Source: Burkholderia pyrrocinia
GTDB taxonomy: Bacteria > Pseudomonadota > Gammaproteobacteria > Burkholderiales > Burkholderiaceae
Assembly: GCF_018417535.1 (NCBI RefSeq)
Contig: NZ_CP070979.1
Coordinates: 1,255,568 to 1,319,567 of the forward strand
Reading direction: 5' to 3'
Length of the DNA: 64,000 nucleotides
The first letter of the stretch is position 1. Each line of letters begins with the position of its first letter. Both the position numbers and the translations under genes were made by a program. Under the pieces are notes generated by a model. It did no database searches. It was not told the DNA's origin and was given only the letters and a program-made list of their open reading frames with translations. Shown in pieces: positions 35,133 to 45,142 of the stretch.

Positions 35133-36767
35133 ATGACGAACAGACACTGGACCGGGTCGTATGGCTCGATTCCCGCCGAGATCGACGCCGATCGCCATCC
35201 TTCCGTCAGCGCGCTGCTGGACGACGCGATGCGCCGTTTCGCCGATCGTCCGGCGTTCCATTCGTTCGGTCGCACGCTGACCTATGCCGACGTCGAGCGC
35301 CTGTCGAGCGCGCTGGCCGCATATCTGCAGCAGGTCGTCGGCGTGCGCAAGGGCGATCGCGTGGCCGTGATGCTGCCCAACGTGCTCGCGTTTCCGGTCG
35401 TGTTCGTCGCCGTCGCGAAGATCGGCGCGATCCAGGTCAACGTGAACCCGCACTACACCGCACGCGAACTCGAGCATCAGCTCAACGACGCGGGCGTCGA
35501 GGTCGCCGTGGTGTGCGGCGGGTCGATGGGCACGTTTGCCGAGGTGGTCGGCGGCACGCGCGTGCGCACCGTGCTGAGCGTGGGGCGCGGCGATCTGGGC
35601 GTGGTCGATGCGCCGGCCGGCGTGTGCGACGCGCTGCCGCCCGGTTCGATCGCGCTCGCCGGCGCGATCGCCGCGGGCGAAACGCTCGCGGGCGAGCCGG
35701 TCGCGCTGGGCGGCGCGGACCTGCTGCTGCTGCAATACACGGGCGGCACGACCGGATTGTCGAAGGGCGCCGCGCTGTCGCACCGCAACCTCGTCGCGAA
35801 CATCCAGCAGTTCGCGGCGATCGTGCCGGCCGCGCGGCAGCCGGGCGAGGAGGTCGTCGTCACGGCGATCCCGCTGTACCACATCTTCGCGCTGACGGTG
35901 AACTTCCTGTCCTACTTCGCGATCGGCGCGGCCAACTGGCTCGTCGCGAACCCGCGCGACATGGACGCGTTCATCGACGTGCTGAAGGCCGCGCGGCCGA
36001 CGGTATTCGTCGGCGTGAACACGCTGTATGCGGGGCTGGCGGGCCATCCGCGCCTGAAGGAAGTCGACTGGTCGCGGCTGAAGCTGTCGGCGGGCGGCGG
36101 CGCGGCGGTGATCGACGTGATCTCGTCACGCTGGAAGGCCGTGACGGGCAATTTCATCCGCGAGGGCTACGGGCTGTCGGAAACGTCGCCGGTCGTATCG
36201 TTCAACCCGCAGTCGATCGACGCATTCACGGGCACCACGGGCCTGCCGCTGCCGTCGACCGACGTGAAGCTGCTCGACGATCAGGATCGCGAGGTCGCGA
36301 TCGGCGAAGCGGGCGAGATCTGCGTGAAGGGGCCGCAGGTGATGACCGGCTACTGGCAGAAGCCGGAAGCGAACGCGGCCGCGTTCACGGCGGACGGCTA
36401 TTTCCGCACCGGCGACGTCGGCGTGTTCGACGCAGCCGGCTTCCTGCGGATCGTCGACCGCAAGAAGGACATGATCATCGTGTCGGGCTTCAACGTGTAT
36501 CCGAACGAGGTGGAAGCCGTCGCGACCGCGCTGCCGGGTGTTGCCGAATGCGCGTGCATCGGCGTGCCGGACGCGCGCACGGGCGAGGCCGTCAAGCTGT
36601 TCGTGGTGCTGTCGCCGGATGCCGACGTGACCGAGGCGCAGCTCGTCGCGCATTGCCGCGCGAGCCTCGCGGCCTACAAGGTGCCGAAGCTCGTCCGCTT
36701 CGTCGACCGGCTGCCGAAGTCGACGGTCGGCAAGATCCTGCGCCGGGAACTCAGCCGCACCGACTGA
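35133..36767 (+). CDS. Acyl-CoA ligase (AMP-forming, long-chain fatty acid type)
   Basis: A 544-residue ANL-superfamily enzyme that activates a carboxylic acid, probably a fatty acid, to its CoA thioester through an acyl-adenylate. The phosphate-binding loop YTGGTTGLSKGA lies near 198-209, GYGLSETSPVV near 345-355 and the hinge and C-terminal motifs RTGDVGVFDAAGFL and RKKDMIIVSGFNVYPNEVE near 425-465, with the catalytic Lys in STVGKILRREL near the end. CCAGGAGCGAGAC precedes the ATG. With the beta-oxidation genes that follow, fatty-acid catabolism is most likely. Confidence 0.92.
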   Translation: MTNRHWTGSYGSIPAEIDADRHPSVSALLDDAMRRFADRPAFHSFGRTLTYADVERLSSALAAYLQQVVGVRKGDRVAVMLPNVLAFPVVFVAVAKIGAIQVNVNPHYTARELEHQLNDAGVEVAVVCGGSMGTFAEVVGGTRVRTVLSVGRGDLGVVDAPAGVCDALPPGSIALAGAIAAGETLAGEPVALGGADLLLLQYTGGTTGLSKGAALSHRNLVANIQQFAAIVPAARQPGEEVVVTAIPLYHIFALTVNFLSYFAIGAANWLVANPRDMDAFIDVLKAARPTVFVGVNTLYAGLAGHPRLKEVDWSRLKLSAGGGAAVIDVISSRWKAVTGNFIREGYGLSETSPVVSFNPQSIDAFTGTTGLPLPSTDVKLLDDQDREVAIGEAGEICVKGPQVMTGYWQKPEANAAAFTADGYFRTGDVGVFDAAGFLRIVDRKKDMIIVSGFNVYPNEVEAVATALPGVAECACIGVPDARTGEAVKLFVVLSPDADVTEAQLVAHCRASLAAYKVPKLVRFVDRLPKSTVGKILRRELSRTD

Positions 36768-36880
36768 TGGCGCCGGAGCGCCGCGCGGCCGCGGCTGCGC
36801 GGCCCGGCACGCCGAAGGCCCCGAAGCAGACGCGCGAGACGCTCAAGTACAATGCGAGCGGTTCGATCGACGGGGACGCG

Positions 36881-37927
36881 ATGACCGGCTCAGATTCACT
36901 TTCCGACCAGCCCGGGCGTGCGCTGCCGTCGCCGAGCGCGACGGTGCCGATCTCGCTCGTCAACGGCTTCCTCGCGAGCGCGGGGGCGCAGCGCGATGTG
37001 GTCGAACGCTATCTGCGCGGAGCCGGCATCCCGATCGAACTGCTCGGCGAACCGCATGCGCGCGTGACGGAGGAGCAGTTCTCGACGCTGTACCGCACGC
37101 TCGCGATCGACCTCGACGACGAGATGCCCGGCATCTTCTCGCGCCCGCTGCGCGGCGGCACGCTCAAGTATCTGTGCCTGAGCCTGCTCGATGCGCGCAA
37201 CCTCGAAACGACGCTGCATCGTTTCGGCCAGTTCTTCCATATCCTGCTCGACGATTTCTTCGTCGAATCGAGGCGCGACGGTCTCGTCGCGCAGGTGCTG
37301 CTGCGCCCGAACGAGGCCATCGGCCCGATCGGCGCGCTCGGCCAGGAACTGATGCTCAAGCTCGTGCACGGCGTGTGTTCCTGGCTGATCGGACAGAAGA
37401 TCCCGTTGCTGCAGATCGAGTTCGCGTGCCCGCGGCCGCGCCATGCGGTCGACCACCTGTACTTCTTCACCGGTTCCGTGCAGTTCGACTGCGAGCGCAC
37501 GCTGATGCGCTTCAGCGCGGACTACCTCGACGCGCCGATCCGGCAGAGCAAGCGCAACCTGCGCAAGTTTCTCGCGCGCGCGCCCGGCGACTGGATCTTC
37601 GAATCGTTCAGCGAACAGCTCGTGTGCCATCGCGTGCGGCAATACCTGTCGGCGGCGCTGCCCGACCTGCCCGCGATCGACCAGGCGGCCGAGCACCTGC
37701 ATTGCTCGGTGCGCACGCTGAGCCGCCACCTTGCCGCCGAAGGGACGACGTTCCAGGTGCTCAAGGACGAATTGCGGCGCGATATCGCGATCCAGCGGCT
37801 GACCGATACGCCCGATACGATCGCGGCGATCGGCGCCGATATCGGCTTCGACGATCCGAGCGCGTTTCATCGCGCGTTCCGGCACTGGACGGGGAGTACG
37901 CCGGGGACGTATCGGCGGCGCGCGTAG
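36881..37927 (+). CDS. AraC-family regulator with arabinose-binding-like N-terminus
   Basis: A 348-residue regulator of the same type as the one at 33708: an Arabinose_bd-like N-terminal domain (about 20-230) and a C-terminal AraC DNA-binding domain (IDQAAEHLHCSVRTLSRHLA, then IAAIGADIGFDDPSAFHRAF, ending GSTPGTYRRRA). The ATG at 36881 gives the normal family length; the frame is also open from an ATG overlapping the ligase stop (36767). It may sense a fatty acid or related ligand. Two such regulators flanking one ligase is notable. Confidence 0.88.
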   Translation: MTGSDSLSDQPGRALPSPSATVPISLVNGFLASAGAQRDVVERYLRGAGIPIELLGEPHARVTEEQFSTLYRTLAIDLDDEMPGIFSRPLRGGTLKYLCLSLLDARNLETTLHRFGQFFHILLDDFFVESRRDGLVAQVLLRPNEAIGPIGALGQELMLKLVHGVCSWLIGQKIPLLQIEFACPRPRHAVDHLYFFTGSVQFDCERTLMRFSADYLDAPIRQSKRNLRKFLARAPGDWIFESFSEQLVCHRVRQYLSAALPDLPAIDQAAEHLHCSVRTLSRHLAAEGTTFQVLKDELRRDIAIQRLTDTPDTIAAIGADIGFDDPSAFHRAFRHWTGSTPGTYRRRA

Positions 37928-38341
37928 TGCTCGGGGGAGCCGGTTTTCGAGGACGGCTCCCATAACCGGCTTCCATTGCTTGTTCCCATAACCGGCTTCC
38001 TTTGCTCGCTCCCATCGCCGGCTCCTATCGGCGATTCCCATAACCGGCTCCCGTTGTGGCCGTCGACCGCCCGCCGACGGCATGCTCCGCCGCCCCGGCC
38101 GGAACACCGATTGCTCGCCGTTTTCGTCGAACCCGGCTCCGGTCAAACCCTTATCCGGTCGGCCGTTTCCGTCGGCACCCACGCATCCCGTGGCCGATTT
38201 TGTCACCAGGTGGGCCGAATATGACAACGGGAATCGACCGTCGCGGCATTACGATGGGTCACGTCGTCGCCCGGGTCTGGCCGGTTTTGCCGTATCGACC
38301 CTGTAGCGCGCCTCATTTACCGCCTGATTGGAACATCGACC
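37928..38341. other. Gap with 26-bp tandem repeats before the acyl-CoA dehydrogenase
   Basis: About 410 bases. The first 135 hold a four-copy 26-bp tandem repeat. The rest, GC-rich, probably holds the promoter for the dehydrogenase operon. No gene seen. Confidence 0.5.
37958..38061. repeat. Four-copy 26-bp tandem repeat
   Basis: Copies start at 37958, 37984, 38010 and 38036, an exact 26-base period. Copies 1, 2 and 4 share TCCCATAACCGGCT; copy 3 has TCCCATCGCCGGCT. The 3' halves vary (for example TCCATTGCTTGT and TCCTTTGCTCGC). The repeats lie between the second AraC gene and the acyl-CoA dehydrogenase. They are too short, too few and unspaced for a CRISPR array. They could be a regulator-binding array or replication slippage. 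Confidence 0.75.
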
Positions 38342-40132
38342 ATGAGCTATAACGCCCCCGTCAAGGACATGCTGTTCGTGCTGAAGGAACTCGCGGGCAT
38401 CGACGCCGTTGCGCAGTTGCCGGGTTTCGAGGATGCCGGTTACGACACGGCGCAGGCCGTGCTCGACGAGTCCGCGAAATTCTGCGGCGAGGTGCTGGCG
38501 CCGCTGAACGTCGAAGGCGACCGCAACCCGAGCAGCTGGAAGGACGGTGTCGTGACCGCGACGCCGGGCTTCGCGCAAGCGTTCCGCCAGTTCGTCGAAG
38601 GCGGCTGGCAGGGGCTGCAGCATCCGGCCGAGTACGACGGCCAGGGGCTGCCGAAGCTGATCGCGACGCCGTGCATCGAGATGCTGAACGCGTCGAACCT
38701 GTCGTTCGCGCTGTGCCCGCTGCTGACCGACGGCGCGATCGAGGCGCTGCTGACGGCCGGCACCGACGCGCAGAAGCAGCGCTACGTGCCGAAGCTGATC
38801 TCGGGCGAATGGACCGGCACGATGAACCTGACCGAGCCGCAGGCGGGCTCCGATCTGGCGCTGGTGCGCTCGCGCGCCGAGCCGCAGGGCGACGGCACGT
38901 ACAAGGTGTTCGGCACGAAGATCTTCATCACGTGGGGCGAGCACGACATGGCGGACAACATCGTCCACCTGGTGCTGGCGCGCACGCCGAACGCGCCGGA
39001 AGGCGTGAAGGGCATCTCGCTGTTCATCGTGCCGAAGTTCATGGTCAACGAGGACGGCTCGCCGGGCGCGCGCAACGACGTGCACTGCGTGTCGATCGAG
39101 CACAAGCTCGGGATCAAGGCGAGCCCGACGGCGGCGCTGCAGTACGGCGACCACGGCGGCGCGATCGGCTACCTGATCGGCGAAGAGAACCGCGGCCTCG
39201 AATACATGTTCATCATGATGAACGCGGCGCGCTTCGGGGTCGGGATGCAGGGGATCGGCGTGGCCGACCGCGCGTACCAGAAGGCGGCGGAATTCGCGAA
39301 GGAACGCGTGCAGAGCCGCCCGGTGGACGGCTCGGCCAAGCAGTCGGTGACGATCATCCATCACCCGGACGTGCGCCGGATGCTCGGCACGATGCGAGCG
39401 CTGACCGAAGGCGCGCGGGCGCTGGCGTACGTGGCGGCCGCGCACAGCGACCTTGCCCACCGCCATCCGGACGAGGCGACGCGTGCGCGTCATCAGGCAA
39501 TCTACGAGTATCTGGTGCCGGTGGTGAAGGGCTGGAGCACGGAGATGGTGAACGACGTGGCGAGCCTGGGCGTGCAGGTGCACGGCGGGATGGGCTTCAT
39601 CGAGGAGACGGGCGCGGCGCAGTACTATCGCGATGCGCGGATCCTGGCGATCTACGAAGGGACGACGGCGATCCAGGCGAACGACCTGGTGGGTCGCAAG
39701 ACGATGCGCGACGGCGGCGCGGTGGCGCAGGCGCTGATCGCGGAGATCGGCGAGACGGTGGCGGCGCTGGGCAGGCTGGACGGTGCGGCGGCCGCGTCGA
39801 TGAAGGCGCAGCTGGAAAAGGGTGCGGGTGCGCTGTCGTCGGTGGTGGACTACGTGGTGGCGAACGTGAAGCGGGACCCGAACGCGGTGTTCGCGGGCAG
39901 CGTGCCGTACCTGAAGCTGGCGGGCGTGGTGCTGTGCGGGTGGCAGATGGCGCGCGCGCTGGTGGCGGCGCAGGCGAACCGCGCGAGCGACCCGGCGTTC
40001 TTCGACGCGAAGATCGCGATCGCGCAATGCTATGCGGAGCACGTTCTCGTGCAGGCCGGCGCGCTCGAAGCGTCGATCGTCGGCGCGAAGGGCAACGAGA
40101 GTGTGCTCGCGTTGACGGAAGACCAGTTCTGA
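38342..40132 (+). CDS. fadE: Acyl-CoA dehydrogenase (extended C-terminal domain type)
   Basis: A 596-residue flavoprotein that introduces the trans-2,3 double bond in acyl-CoA, the first step of beta-oxidation. It has the middle-domain signature GTMNLTEPQAGSDLALV near 160-176 and the catalytic-Glu region AIYEGTTAIQANDLVGRK near 435-452. The C-terminal ~140 residues form the extra domain found in the longer bacterial group. Electrons should pass through ETF to the ETF-quinone oxidoreductase encoded next, 36 bases downstream. Chain-length specificity is not predictable, so the symbol is used in a general sense. Confidence 0.9.
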   Translation: MSYNAPVKDMLFVLKELAGIDAVAQLPGFEDAGYDTAQAVLDESAKFCGEVLAPLNVEGDRNPSSWKDGVVTATPGFAQAFRQFVEGGWQGLQHPAEYDGQGLPKLIATPCIEMLNASNLSFALCPLLTDGAIEALLTAGTDAQKQRYVPKLISGEWTGTMNLTEPQAGSDLALVRSRAEPQGDGTYKVFGTKIFITWGEHDMADNIVHLVLARTPNAPEGVKGISLFIVPKFMVNEDGSPGARNDVHCVSIEHKLGIKASPTAALQYGDHGGAIGYLIGEENRGLEYMFIMMNAARFGVGMQGIGVADRAYQKAAEFAKERVQSRPVDGSAKQSVTIIHHPDVRRMLGTMRALTEGARALAYVAAAHSDLAHRHPDEATRARHQAIYEYLVPVVKGWSTEMVNDVASLGVQVHGGMGFIEETGAAQYYRDARILAIYEGTTAIQANDLVGRKTMRDGGAVAQALIAEIGETVAALGRLDGAAAASMKAQLEKGAGALSSVVDYVVANVKRDPNAVFAGSVPYLKLAGVVLCGWQMARALVAAQANRASDPAFFDAKIAIAQCYAEHVLVQAGALEASIVGAKGNESVLALTEDQF

Positions 40133-40168
40133 CCGGCTGACGGTCGGGACGCAGGAGGAGACAGGATT

Positions 40169-41842
40169 TTGACCACACAGGACTTGCTCGCGCAATACGG
40201 CCCGCGCGAATCGATGGAATACGACGTCGTGATCGTCGGCGGCGGCCCCGCCGGGCTGTCGGCGGCGATCCGGCTCAAGCAGCTGGCCGCCGAGAAAGGC
40301 ACCGAGATCGGCGTGTGCGTGCTCGAGAAGGGTTCCGAGATCGGCGCGCACATCCTGTCGGGCGCGGTGATGGACCCGCGCGCGATCACCGAACTGTTCC
40401 CCGACTGGAAGGAACAGGGCGCGCCGCTCACCGTCGAGGTGACGGAAGATCGCTTCCTGTTCCTGTCCGAGAAGAGCGCGGTGACCACGCCGAACTGGGC
40501 GCTGCCCGAGAACTTCAAGAACCACGGCAACTACGTGATCTCGCTGGGCAACGTCACGCGCTGGCTCGGCACCCAGGCCGAGGCGCTGGGCGTCGAGATC
40601 TTCCCGGGCTTCCCGGCCGCCGAGATTCTCTATAACGACGACGGCTCCGTGAAGGGTGTCGCGACCGGCAACATGGGCGTGGGCAAGGACGGCGAGCCGA
40701 CCGAGAACTTCCAGCTCGGCATGGAGCTGCACGCGAAGTACACGCTGTTCGCCGAAGGCTGCCGCGGCCATCTGGGCCGCCAGCTGATCTCGAAGTTCAA
40801 GCTCGACGCGAACGCCGAGCCGCAGGCGTACGGGATCGGCATCAAGGAACTGTGGGAAATCGATCCCGCGAAGCACAAGCCGGGCCTCGTGATCCACACG
40901 GCCGGCTGGCCGCTGAAGTCGGATACCTACGGCGGCTCGTTCCTGTATCACATGGACAACAACCAGGTCGTGGTCGGCTTCGTGGTGGGCCTCGGCTACA
41001 CGAACCCGTACCTGTCGCCGTTCGAGGAATTCCAGCGCTACAAGACGCACCCGTCGATCCGCGCGTTCCTGGAAGGCGGCAAGCGCGTGTCGTATGGCGC
41101 GCGCGCGATCACCGCGGGCGGGCTGCTGTCGCTGCCGAAGACGGTGTTCCCGGGCGGCGCGCTGATCGGCGACGACGCGGGTTTCCTGAACGCATCGCGG
41201 ATCAAGGGCAGCCACGCGGCGATCAAGACCGGCATGCTGGCGGCCGACGCCGCGTTCGACGCGGTGCAGGCCGGCCGCCAGAGCGACGAACTCAACGCCT
41301 ATCCGGACGCCTTCAAGCAGTCGTGGCTGTACGCGGAGCTGTACCGCGCGCGCAACTTCAAGCAGTGGATGGCCAAGGGGCTGTACCTCGGCACGCTGAT
41401 GGTCGGGCTCGAGCAGAAGGTGATGGGCGGCAACGTGCCGTGGACGCTGCATCACCAGCACGCGGACCACGAGATGCTGAAGCCGGCGTCGCAGTGCGAG
41501 CCGATCGAGTATCCGAAGCCGGACGGCAAGCTGACGTTCGACCGGCTGTCGTCGGTGTTCATCTCGAACACGAACCACGAGGAGAACCAGCCGGCGCACC
41601 TGACGCTGAAGGATGCGAGCGTGCCGGTGAACGTAAACCTGCGCACCTACGCGGGGCCGGAGGCACGCTTCTGCCCGGCGGCGGTGTACGAGTTCATGAA
41701 GAACGACGACGGCAGCGATCGGCTGGTGATCAACGCGCAGAACTGCGTGCACTGCAAGACCTGCGACATCAAGGACCCGACGCAGAACATCGTGTGGGTC
41801 ACGCCGGAAGGCGGCGGCGGGCCGAATTACCCGAACATGTAA
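40169..41842 (+). CDS. Electron-transfer flavoprotein-ubiquinone oxidoreductase
   Basis: A 557-residue membrane-associated flavo-iron-sulfur enzyme that passes electrons from ETF to ubiquinone. It has the FAD Rossmann motif VIVGGGPAGLSAA near 22-34 and a C-terminal 4Fe-4S domain (CPAAVYEF, then NCVHCKTCDIKDP near 526-538). The frame begins with TTG, preceded by CAGGAGGAGACAGG; an internal ATG at 40214 would cut the start of the FAD domain only slightly. The upstream dehydrogenase is a natural donor. Confidence 0.93.
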   Translation: MTTQDLLAQYGPRESMEYDVVIVGGGPAGLSAAIRLKQLAAEKGTEIGVCVLEKGSEIGAHILSGAVMDPRAITELFPDWKEQGAPLTVEVTEDRFLFLSEKSAVTTPNWALPENFKNHGNYVISLGNVTRWLGTQAEALGVEIFPGFPAAEILYNDDGSVKGVATGNMGVGKDGEPTENFQLGMELHAKYTLFAEGCRGHLGRQLISKFKLDANAEPQAYGIGIKELWEIDPAKHKPGLVIHTAGWPLKSDTYGGSFLYHMDNNQVVVGFVVGLGYTNPYLSPFEEFQRYKTHPSIRAFLEGGKRVSYGARAITAGGLLSLPKTVFPGGALIGDDAGFLNASRIKGSHAAIKTGMLAADAAFDAVQAGRQSDELNAYPDAFKQSWLYAELYRARNFKQWMAKGLYLGTLMVGLEQKVMGGNVPWTLHHQHADHEMLKPASQCEPIEYPKPDGKLTFDRLSSVFISNTNHEENQPAHLTLKDASVPVNVNLRTYAGPEARFCPAAVYEFMKNDDGSDRLVINAQNCVHCKTCDIKDPTQNIVWVTPEGGGGPNYPNM

Positions 41843-41884
41843 CGCATCAACGCGCCTGCGTGCGCGAACGAACCGGAGCAGACG

Positions 41885-43078
41885 ATGAGCAATGCAGCGA
41901 AAGAAGTCGTGGTGGTGAGCGGTGTCCGTACCGCGATCGGTGATTTCGGCGGCAGCCTGAAGGATTTCTCGCCGACCGACCTCGGTGCGAAGGTCGTGCG
42001 CGAAGTGCTGTCGCGTGCGAACGTGCCGGGCGACGCGGTCGGGCATGTCGTGTTCGGTCACGTCGTGAACACGGAACCGAAGGACATGTATCTCGCGCGC
42101 GTCGCGGCGATCGACGGCGGCGTTGCGCAGCACGCGCCGGCGCTGACCGTGAACCGCCTGTGCGGCTCGGGCCTGCAGGCGATCGTGTCGGCCGCGCAGA
42201 CGATCATGCTCGGCGATGCCGACGTCGCGATCGGCGGCGGTTCGGAGAACATGAGCCGCGCGCCGTACACCGTGCCGGCCGCGCGCTTCGGCCAGCGCAT
42301 GGGCGACGGCAAGCTCGTCGACATGATGCTCGGCGCGCTGCACGACCCGTTCCAGACGATCCACATGGGCGTGACGGCCGAGAACGTCGCACGCAAGTAC
42401 GGCATCTCGCGCGATGCGCAGGATGCGCTCGCGCTCGAATCGCATCGTCGCGCGGCGCGCGCGATCGCGGAAGGGCGCTTCAAGGATCAGATCCTGCCGA
42501 TCGCGATTCGCACGAAGAAGGGCGAGGTGGCGTTCGATTCCGACGAGCACGTGCGTCACGACGCGAGCGCGGACGATTTCACGAAGCTGCGCCCGGTGTT
42601 CGCGAAGGAGAACGGCACCGTGACGGCCGGCAATGCATCGGGCATCAACGATGCGGCCGCGGCCGTGCTGATGATGAGCGCGGATGCCGCGCGGGCGCAG
42701 GGCGTGAAGCCGCTCGCACGTCTCGTCGCGTATGCGCACGCGGGCGTCGATCCGGCGTACATGGGCATCGGCCCCGTGCCGGCCACGCAGAAGGCGCTCG
42801 AACGTGCGGGCCTGACGATCGCCGATCTCGACGTGATCGAGGCGAACGAGGCGTTCGCCGCGCAGGCCTGCGCGGTCACGCAGGAGCTTGGCCTCGATCC
42901 CGCGAAGGTCAACCCGAACGGGTCGGGCATCTCGCTCGGTCACCCGATCGGTGCGACCGGCGCGCTGATCACGGTCAAGGCGCTGTACGAGCTGAAGCGC
43001 ATCGGCGGGCGCTACGCGCTCGTGACGATGTGTATCGGCGGCGGCCAGGGGATTGCTGCGATCTTCGAGAACATCTGA
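41885..43078 (+). CDS. Acetyl-CoA acetyltransferase (thiolase)
   Basis: A 397-residue thiolase that cleaves 3-ketoacyl-CoA or joins two acetyl-CoA. The nucleophilic Cys lies in [11 protein letters not shown] near 90, the active-site His in GHPIGATGA near 354 and the second Cys in [10 protein letters not shown] near 384. Overall family length. In this operon it should perform the last beta-oxidation step, after the hydroxyacyl-CoA dehydrogenase encoded downstream; a role in acetoacetyl-CoA formation is also possible. Confidence 0.93.
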   Translation: MSNAAKEVVVVSGVRTAIGDFGGSLKDFSPTDLGAKVVREVLSRANVPGDAVGHVVFGHVVNTEPKDMYLARVAAIDGGVAQHAPALTVNRLCGSGLQAIVSAAQTIMLGDADVAIGGGSENMSRAPYTVPAARFGQRMGDGKLVDMMLGALHDPFQTIHMGVTAENVARKYGISRDAQDALALESHRRAARAIAEGRFKDQILPIAIRTKKGEVAFDSDEHVRHDASADDFTKLRPVFAKENGTVTAGNASGINDAAAAVLMMSADAARAQGVKPLARLVAYAHAGVDPAYMGIGPVPATQKALERAGLTIADLDVIEANEAFAAQACAVTQELGLDPAKVNPNGSGISLGHPIGATGALITVKALYELKRIGGRYALVTMCIGGGQGIAAIFENI

Positions 43079-43116
43079 TAATCGAACGCTCAGCACCCGA
43101 ACACACAGGAAATTTC

Positions 43117-43971
43117 ATGGCCATCGAAATCGTCGGCGTCGTGGGCGCCGGAACCATGGGCAACGGCATTGCGCAGACCGCCGCCGTTGCGGGACTCAAC
43201 GTCGTGATGATCGACGTCAGCGATGCCGCGCTCGACAAGGGCATCGCGACGCTGAAGGGCAGCCTCGAGCGGCTCGTGTCGAAGGACAAGCTCGACGCAG
43301 CTACGCGCGACGCGGCGCTGGCGCGCATCACGACGTCGACCGACTATGCGAAGCTTGCGTCGGCCGACATCGTGATCGAAGCCGCGACCGAGAACGTCGA
43401 GCTGAAGGGCCGCATCCTGAAGCAGATCGAGGCCGTTGCGCGCCCCGACGCGATCATCGCGACCAACACGTCGTCGATCTCGATCACCGCGCTCGCAGCG
43501 CCGCTCGCCGATCCGGCGCGCTTCGTCGGCATGCACTTCTTCAACCCGGTGCCGCTGATGCCGCTCGTCGAGATCATCCGCGGGCTGCAGACGAGCGATG
43601 AGACCGCATCGGCCGTGCGCGCGCTCACCGAGCGTTTCGACAAGTCGCCGATCGGCGTGCGCAACTCGCCGGGCTTCGTCGTGAACCGGATTCTCGTGCC
43701 GATGATCAACGAGGCGTTCTTCGTGCTGGCCGAGGGCATCGCGTCGGCCGAGGAGATCGACGCGGGGATGAAGCTCGGCGCGAACCACCCGATCGGGCCG
43801 CTCGCGCTGGCCGACCTCGTGGGCCTCGACGTGTGCCTCGCGGTGATGGACGTGTTCGTGAAGGACTTCGGCGATCCGAAGTATCGGGCGTGCCCGCTGC
43901 TGCGCGAGATGGTGTCGGCAGGGCGGCTCGGGAGGAAGACGGGGCGCGGGGTGTACGACTACAGCAAGTAA
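43117..43971 (+). CDS. 3-hydroxyacyl-CoA (3-hydroxybutyryl-CoA) dehydrogenase
   Basis: A 284-residue NAD(P)-dependent dehydrogenase. The cofactor-binding [14 protein letters not shown] lies near 6-19, the family motif [15 protein letters not shown] near 140-154 and the C-terminal domain near [16 protein letters not shown] segment around 190. Single-domain proteins of this length are usually 3-hydroxybutyryl-CoA dehydrogenases. It starts 38 bases after the thiolase stop and completes the beta-oxidation set. The gene converges with tssA, which ends 65 bases away. Confidence 0.92.
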   Translation: MAIEIVGVVGAGTMGNGIAQTAAVAGLNVVMIDVSDAALDKGIATLKGSLERLVSKDKLDAATRDAALARITTSTDYAKLASADIVIEAATENVELKGRILKQIEAVARPDAIIATNTSSISITALAAPLADPARFVGMHFFNPVPLMPLVEIIRGLQTSDETASAVRALTERFDKSPIGVRNSPGFVVNRILVPMINEAFFVLAEGIASAEEIDAGMKLGANHPIGPLALADLVGLDVCLAVMDVFVKDFGDPKYRACPLLREMVSAGRLGRKTGRGVYDYSK

Positions 43972-44036
43972 GCGGCACACCATGCCACTTCGCGCGGCCG
44001 CGTGCGTTGTGCGGTGCAATCTTGTTTTCTGGTCGG

Positions 44037-45140
44037 TCACGAACCGTCGTCGTCTTCCCATTGCGCCAGAAGCTCGGCCGGAATTGCCTTGACGACTTCG
44101 GCGTAGCGTTTGCCGACGAACTGTTCGGCGCGTTTGAGTAACACCGGAATCGGGCTGCTCGGTTCGTGATGTTCGAACCATGCCCGCGCGGCTCGAATCG
44201 TTGCAAGCGCCGAGTCCCGGTCGGACGGCATGGACTTATTTTGAGCCGGGGCACATTCAGGATCGCTCGCCGATACAGAATTCGCCGGCGCGGTCAGCGT
44301 TACCGCGTCGTCTTGCAAAGATGTGTCGGGCATCGCGGTCGGAGCGGGAATCGTATCGGGCGGTTCGGCCGATACGGCCTGCGTGGGCGTGCCTAATCTG
44401 TCGAGCAGTCGCGTCAGCATCGAAAGGTCTGGCTGGTGGAATTCGAGATGACTGTTGCACCACGCGTTGATCGTGGCGAGATGGGCGATCGTATCGTCGA
44501 TGCCTTCGATCGTTGCGGGGTGCTGCGTGTGCAGATCCTGCAACTGCTGGATGACGGATTCGGGCGCGAGCGCATCGGCCGGACGCGGATGCGCGAAGGC
44601 GCGTTCGACGTCGCGCACCTGCAGGCGGGTAACGGTCGACTTCACCAGTACGATTTCCCGGACATCGGCCAGCAACCCTTCGGGGTCGGATAGCGCTTGC
44701 AATGCGTTCATTCGCATTTCCAGCGCCGCGTCGCGATCGTTATCGGTGCTCGTCTGCGGATGGATATCGTCCGGAAAGGCTTGCACCCACGCAGCCAGCA
44801 CCGCGGTTCCCTCTGCCAGGCCCACGACACCACCGAGACGTACGCGGCAACGTGTATACAGCACGGCGACACGCAGGTCCTTCGTGCGCATCATGAGCCG
44901 CCGACAATCCCGTTCGATCTCGCTCCAGTTGAGCGGATCGGGCGCGCCCACGAACGCACCGTACTGTACGTCCTGTTTGGGGGCAACTCGGGAGAACAGC
45001 ACGACGAAATCGTGGTCGTATTCGAGGTCCGGGCCACAGAGCAAGTCATCGCTTACGGGCGTGAGCCAGTCGAAATGCGGCACATTCGCGGCGGATGTCC
45101 GGGCCGGTTTGCCGGGCGCGGCGGATTGCTTCTTGCTCAT
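44037..45140 (-). CDS. tssA: T6SS cap/baseplate protein TssA
   Basis: A 367-residue protein with the ImpA N-terminal domain (DWLTPVSDDLLCGPDLEYD near 25-43, CRVRLGGVVGLAEG near 98-111). The C-terminal ~60 residues (DRDSALATIRAARAWFEHHEPSSPIPVLLKRA, shown here in part: ARAWFEHHEPSSPIPVLL) form the region that binds sheath and baseplate. TssA primes sheath assembly. It is the last gene of the minus-strand operon, 2 bases after tssG. It is the short class without the extra C-terminal domain. Confidence 0.93.
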   Translation of the reverse strand: MSKKQSAAPGKPARTSAANVPHFDWLTPVSDDLLCGPDLEYDHDFVVLFSRVAPKQDVQYGAFVGAPDPLNWSEIERDCRRLMMRTKDLRVAVLYTRCRVRLGGVVGLAEGTAVLAAWVQAFPDDIHPQTSTDNDRDAALEMRMNALQALSDPEGLLADVREIVLVKSTVTRLQVRDVERAFAHPRPADALAPESVIQQLQDLHTQHPATIEGIDDTIAHLATINAWCNSHLEFHQPDLSMLTRLLDRLGTPTQAVSAEPPDTIPAPTAMPDTSLQDDAVTLTAPANSVSASDPECAPAQNKSMPSDRDSALATIRAARAWFEHHEPSSPIPVLLKRAEQFVGKRYAEVVKAIPAELLAQWEDDDGS

Positions 45141-45142
45141 GG

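Noticed and set aside
37958-38061. The 26-bp repeats as a CRISPR array
   Set aside because: The repeats are directly joined with no spacers, only four copies, and there are no cas genes.
38249-43096. A 1615-codon minus-strand frame opposite the beta-oxidation genes
   Set aside because: Its length comes from high GC and biased codons on the true strand; the opposing genes all have complete, conserved motifs.
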